Shown here in pieces: positions 59,688 to 64,000 of a DNA stretch of 64,000 nucleotides. The notes beneath the pieces are model-generated. The model made no database searches. It was not told the DNA's origin and saw only the letters and a list, made by a program, of their open reading frames with translations. The stretch is taken from positions 1-64,000 of the forward strand of contig JAJSPD010000018.1 of the NCBI GenBank assembly GCA_021307315.1, read 5' to 3'. Each line of letters starts with the position of its first letter. The first letter of the stretch is position 1. The position numbers and the translations under genes were made by a program. This stretch comes from Bisporella sp. PMI_857. Its lineage: Eukaryota > Ascomycota > Leotiomycetes > Helotiales > Helotiaceae.

Positions 59688-61064
59688 ACACGAAAGGACG
59701 AGCTAGACCGGGTTCTCCGTGAAGCCACCCCTCTACCCTGGTCCCGCCCCCTACTCCCACCCGATTTTACCAGTATTGTGGGTAGACAAGCCTTGAGCCG
59801 TCATTTCATAAGCTTTAAGCCTTTTAGTTATAGCTTTTTATAAAAGCGACATAGCTGCCCGTTTCAATTCTACACGAGAAAATTTTGATGGACGTAGTCA
59901 AGAAAAGAAGGAGATCAGCTCATGCTAAGTCATCGCCCGGCCACGAGAATATTTTCGTCACACCTTAGCCTGCCGCGGCAAATTTATCATCCATCCATCT
60001 ATCCCCATGCACCTTGGTCGCGTCTTCACGAGCTGACAGGTGCAGATTGCGCATTTTGATTAAGGCATGGCGCGCTTCTCTACCCGGCTCAATTGGGTCA
60101 GTTTCAAGATGTGCCCTTCCACGCGAGGTTAGTTCAGCAAACTTTTAACCCGGCTGCAGATCCTTCAATCGCTATCAAAAGTCGAACGTTATACCCTGAC
60201 ATAACACGTAACTTTGAAATATGATCTATATACCCATTTTTTATAGTATAGAAAGCGTTTTTGTCCAGAAATAAAATGGTGGGACTTTGGGAAAAGACTA
60301 CAATTGCTCTGCCATAGTTTTACGTATGGCTTTGTTTGTGTCACGCCACCAGGCAGGTTTTCCACTAATGTCCCATATGCATTTATCTGCGTGTTTGTGC
60401 TACAGATATGGTTTGCTTTCTTTCCGGGTGCTTTTTGCCGCAGTCGCAGTTGCTCTGGTGTCTCTCATTGATTTCATTGTTGAAGCATTCGGTATGGCAC
60501 GGTGTCAAGACTGCCACATATCAAGTTCGCCTGGATTTACTGGTATACCGCTGCTACTTTTGATATACTTCAGCCTATCTGTAGTTGTTCCATAAATGAA
60601 AGAGGAACTCCTATAGTGCAAATTTTACGAGCTTCTGATTTTGTTTTCATTTAACTCTTTCTTCACATTAGCTCGCTTAGGAAAGGGGAAGTTGGACGGC
60701 CCCAGGGTACCGAGATAGGAAAGTTTGAGGTAAGTTTACCTTTTTCTCTCTCTTTTTTTAAAGCTTTTAAATTTATATGCTTCATAAAGTTGGAAAATAT
60801 AAATAAAACATTTAACATTTCGTGTTACTCGCATATTGGCGAAAGTCTTGACTATTTTCTAATCTCTCTTCCACGCTTCTCATTTGGGTCGGATTACCTT
60901 GGTGCGTGATTAGTATTAATTTATTTTCTACCTTTTGAATCTGCTGTAAAATGATCAATCCACAGAGTTTGTCTTGTGTCAATTCCTGGGTAGTGAGGCT
61001 CCCTCGCAACGGTGTTAGATGCATCAAATTTCAAGATCGCTATGGCAACTGAGTTAAGCTTAAC

Positions 61065-64000
61065 CTATGCCTCCGCTGTAGGGTAAGTAATAGCGCATAG
61101 CTTCTCGTGTACGTGAACTACCCACTGCTTAATCGGATGAGGCGATTCTTGCAGCGCCGTTAAGAGAGAATGGCATAGGCTGAATGCCTCGCCAATTTTT
61201 CCTTGCTGACGGTAGCAGTCTAAGAGATAATATTTGTAGTATATCAAATCGGGATGGTTACCTCGAGGAATCTCATCCGTAGTCTCTTTGAGTCGCGCTG
61301 TCTCTATGGCGTGTCGTCTGAGAACGTCAAGAAACATTGCCTCTGCCGTGGCGTACTTCTTGTGGCGGAGGTAACACTGGGCCAGCCGAAATCTTCCATG
61401 TCCGATAGCTCCGAGGTGGTTTTCACCCAGGGTCCGGTCGCTGATCGCGATATGTTTCTTGAAAAGAGCTTCGGCGGTAGCAAAGTCTCCCAGCTCGCTT
61501 TTAGCCTGTGCGAGGCCACCGCCTGCAACTAATGTCCAAGGATGCTCTCTGCCCAGCAACGTTTGGCGTTTTTCAAAAACCTCTTCTAGCATGAAATTGG
61601 CCTTTTCAAAATACTTATTGTTTCTCTCACTTCTGCCCATTTCTAGATATGCTACGGCTATCCTATACTTTACTTCCAAGGTACGTACGTCGTTTTGGCC
61701 AAACCCATCTGGCGGCTCTTTTTGAAAAGCTGTCAAGGCGCTCTGGTGTAGGTTGATAGCCTCATCCCATCGGAACAGCTTCCATAATGTTTCTCCTTTG
61801 TGATTCATGACACTGAGGGCATCCAGATGATGTGATCCTGCTTTCTCTATGTTCAAAAATTTGCTGATTGCTAAATTTTGTAACTCGAGCGCCTCTGGAT
61901 ATCTTCCTTGTATTGAGAGTGTGAGAGCATAAGTGTCCATTAGTTTAATAGTATCAATGTGATCATGTCCTAGTGACTTCTTGCACACAAACAAAGCCTC
62001 TCGTTGAAGACTTGAAGATTCTGTAGTTGCACCCATAAGTAAGTATGACGTTGCTAATGCGAGTGTATTAACTCTGCTTATCTCATTCTCAAGGCCGAGG
62101 GGTAGTAGGAAGTCTCTCACGACATGAAAATGCTCTGCAGCCTTACTATAGTGGCCACATTGCAGATACACAAACCCAAACTTTCCGTTCACAGCGGCTT
62201 CTTTTCGACCGATTCGTTTGCCAAGTGGCGTGGAGACGATGTTCCTCCACACAGAGCGTTTGGATTGTGCGTCCTTGTACTCTGCGGTGATGTCTTTTTC
62301 ACGATTCTGTACGAATCTAATATGTGGAAGGAGCTCACTATGCAGTCTCTCTCTTTCAGGGCCGCCTGCGAGCAGTGGCAGGACGATGCTACGTGAAAGC
62401 ACTGTGATGGCTTCTTGACAACGAATTGCTTGATCGCCGGTGGTCATTTGTGGCCGCTGCCGTACCCACTCATGTACGAGCGGGTGCATCGAGTATGTCT
62501 TATAGGTAGCGTTTGAATCACTCCGACATATAATCAGTGACCTCTGCGACAACTCAGACAACGCAGCATCCAAGCGTACTTTGAAGCCCTGCTCAGATAA
62601 TGAACCAAGTTCGAGACTTCTCAGGAGACAGGGAAGGTTAGGAGCCCCACGGTCTTCGAAAATTGTCTGTTGTAACATAAACATGAATGCCCGGAGAGCT
62701 TGCCTAGAGATATTTGGCTTCAGGGCCGATTTGAGGCTCCAGTCACTAGCCGAGTGTTTCTGCATCTCGCTCTCTCGAATCGGGTTCTTGGCGGCCTCAA
62801 AAAGAATCTCAACGCTCAGGTTCTCATAGTAGAAAAACGAAAAGATGCGCAGTAGATCAATGGCATCCCTCACTGCCTCTCCTATCTTAGCATCGTTAAC
62901 TACATCTTCCATCTTCTGAAAAAGGATATCATAGCTGGAGTATACGTCCATGTCGCTCGTGTTGTAATCAGTATTTTTGCCTTGTCTCCTTCGCGCTTGC
63001 CAAATGTTCCTCTTAATCTCTTTATAGTATGAAATATATTCTGCCAATGTGCAAGCACCTTTGAGAATCGCCTTGCCGGCATAAACAAGGGCGAGAGGAA
63101 GGCATCCTAGCGCTTCCGCTATTTGTCGGGCATTCTCTTGGACGGAAGCAACCCATGGCCGTTCTTGACCAGACTCCTCCATCAATAATTCGTGAGCCTC
63201 TTCCAGTTCCATTCTTTCAAAGTGGTAATGCTTAGCTCCAAATGTCCCAAGTTTTCGCAATGTTGGGTCACGGGTGGTTATGAGGACAAGGCCTCTCTTG
63301 CCAGACGGAATGTATCGCTGAATTTCTAACTCGGAATCATCGGCATTATCGATAAGCAGAAGCCATGGGAGGTTAAGGCATGAAAGCCAATCTTTTGCTG
63401 AATCGATGTCGCCCTCTCTGTTATCGAGTTTGGCAATTTTCGCAAAGGATTCCTTTATACGGTCTTCAGAGCTTGCATCGACATAGAAGACCCCCCAGAA
63501 GCTGGCCACTAGTTAGCCTTATACAGAGGGTCTAGAACAGCCTTGGCCACTACCTATCGTCAACTTACTGTTTTCTATTCTCTTTAGCAAATTTGCAACA
63601 AAACTCCGTCTTGCCCGAACCCCCAAGGCCGTAAACGATGAAGCACATCAGCCTGCAACTTTGTTTCTGAGTCTCACACTCCTTGAAATAACTTTTTGAA
63701 AGATCCTCCAGGAGCTGCTTTCGCCCGATATAGTTTATGCTGACTGTTTCCCTGATTTTGAAGTGCTCATTAAGGTCGGCAGTCGCTACGAGCCCATCGG
63801 CACTCGCGCGGACCTATCCAAGCAAGTTAGAGCCGACTCGGCAGTTGTAAGTCAATAACTTGCCTTCTCATTATGGCCTTTTTCGCTCTGTGAGGACAAC
63901 ATATTGGTAAGCGAGAATTTGAGCTCTGTTATCTGTTCGGATAAGTTGGCAAGACTTAGATCAGTACTATCGCGCGAATGGAGGAGCAAGCAACTGCAAA
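61065..64000 (-). CDS. NB-ARC/TPR STAND protein (NLR-like), 5' end outside window
   Basis: Three exons are visible: beyond 64000 to 63864, 63813-63569 and 63501-61065, at least 939 codons. The upstream intron (63863-63814) is of the GC-AG class with the strong donor AAG|GCAAGT. The next (63568-63502) is GT-AG and joins NRK and HFWGVFYVDASS. The N-terminal part seen is helical (NLSEQITELKFSLTNMLSSQ). The NB-ARC domain has the P-loop GLGGSGKTEF, Walker B LPWLLLIDNADD and an RGLVLITTRDP strand. After a winged-helix-like part with MHPLVHEWVRQ comes a kinesin-light-chain-type TPR array (repeated A--L---AL---LG-DH-DT-- pattern) to the C-terminus. Such proteins act in fungal non-self recognition and cell death. 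The effector domain lies off the window. Confidence 0.9.

Larger units (their letters stand above)
58418..61064. other. Intergenic, gene-poor
   Basis: It contains a microsatellite and one weak small frame (both listed separately). No other coding signal is convincing; a plus-strand frame at about 60287-60595 with a hydrophobic centre lacks an ATG at its start. Confidence 0.4.

Noticed and set aside
1..64000. A biosynthetic gene cluster around the terpene cyclase
   Set aside because: No P450, transferase, transporter or pathway regulator lies near 34046-35056; the Zn2Cys6 gene is about 17 kb away with unrelated genes between.

Overview
The window is nuclear DNA of a filamentous ascomycete (Pezizomycotina). 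Supporting signs are 46-171 bp GT-AG introns with CTAAC-type branch sites, a HET-domain gene, a Zn(II)2Cys6 regulator, a WSC-domain protein, an NB-ARC/TPR STAND protein, and a Ty3/gypsy element whose interior is mutated to AT-rich, stop-riddled sequence as expected from RIP. A helotialean or other leotiomycete origin is plausible but not proven. No tRNA, rRNA or CRISPR array was seen. Intron-exon models were built by hand from reading frames and splice signals. Genes named by family rest on remembered motifs, not on database searches.

Left third (1-34000): a RIP-degraded chromovirus with its 3' LTR and a tandem partial LTR copy (1-3090); an intact HET gene (3458-5365, minus); a broken aminoglycoside-phosphotransferase-like gene (7721-9481, minus) whose intron carries a decayed copy of its own upstream exon; a Ty1/copia relic (about 10281-10917, minus); a three-exon Zn2Cys6 transcription factor (14977-16811, plus); a small secreted peptide precursor (21044-21403, minus); a saccharopine-dehydrogenase-like pseudogene (22248-23431, minus); a PD-(D/E)XK-like two-exon gene (25343-27097, plus); and the seven-zinc-knuckle GIS2/CNBP gene in eight exons (29196-30414, minus) with a G-quadruplex-type motif upstream. 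Long gene-free stretches separate these.

Middle (34000-48500): a trichodiene-synthase-family terpene cyclase (34046-35056); a single-pass membrane protein (about 35941-36557); a secreted galactose-oxidase-type copper radical oxidase in six exons (38110-40456) followed on the same strand by a catalase-like haem protein (41187-42128); a broken small gene (42997-43596); a four-WSC-domain secreted protein (45720-47377); and an unrecognised decayed gene (47783-48270, minus).

Right (48500-64000): the five-exon CDC50/LEM3 flippase subunit (49911-51418); a gutted sedolisin (S53) protease pseudogene (about 52030-52865, minus); an F-box protein (53439-54857, minus); a six-exon secreted subtilisin-like protease (55435-58327, minus); and the 3' part of an NB-ARC/TPR protein that leaves the window (61065 to beyond 64000, minus).

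The window mixes housekeeping genes (GIS2, CDC50), secreted enzymes and surface proteins, two allorecognition-type genes (HET and NLR-like), one specialised-metabolism enzyme and at least six decayed genes. I found no single novel multi-gene system. The strongest leads are the exon copy inside an intron, the oxidase/catalase-like pair, the G-rich motif upstream of GIS2, and the possible Kex2-processed secreted peptide.
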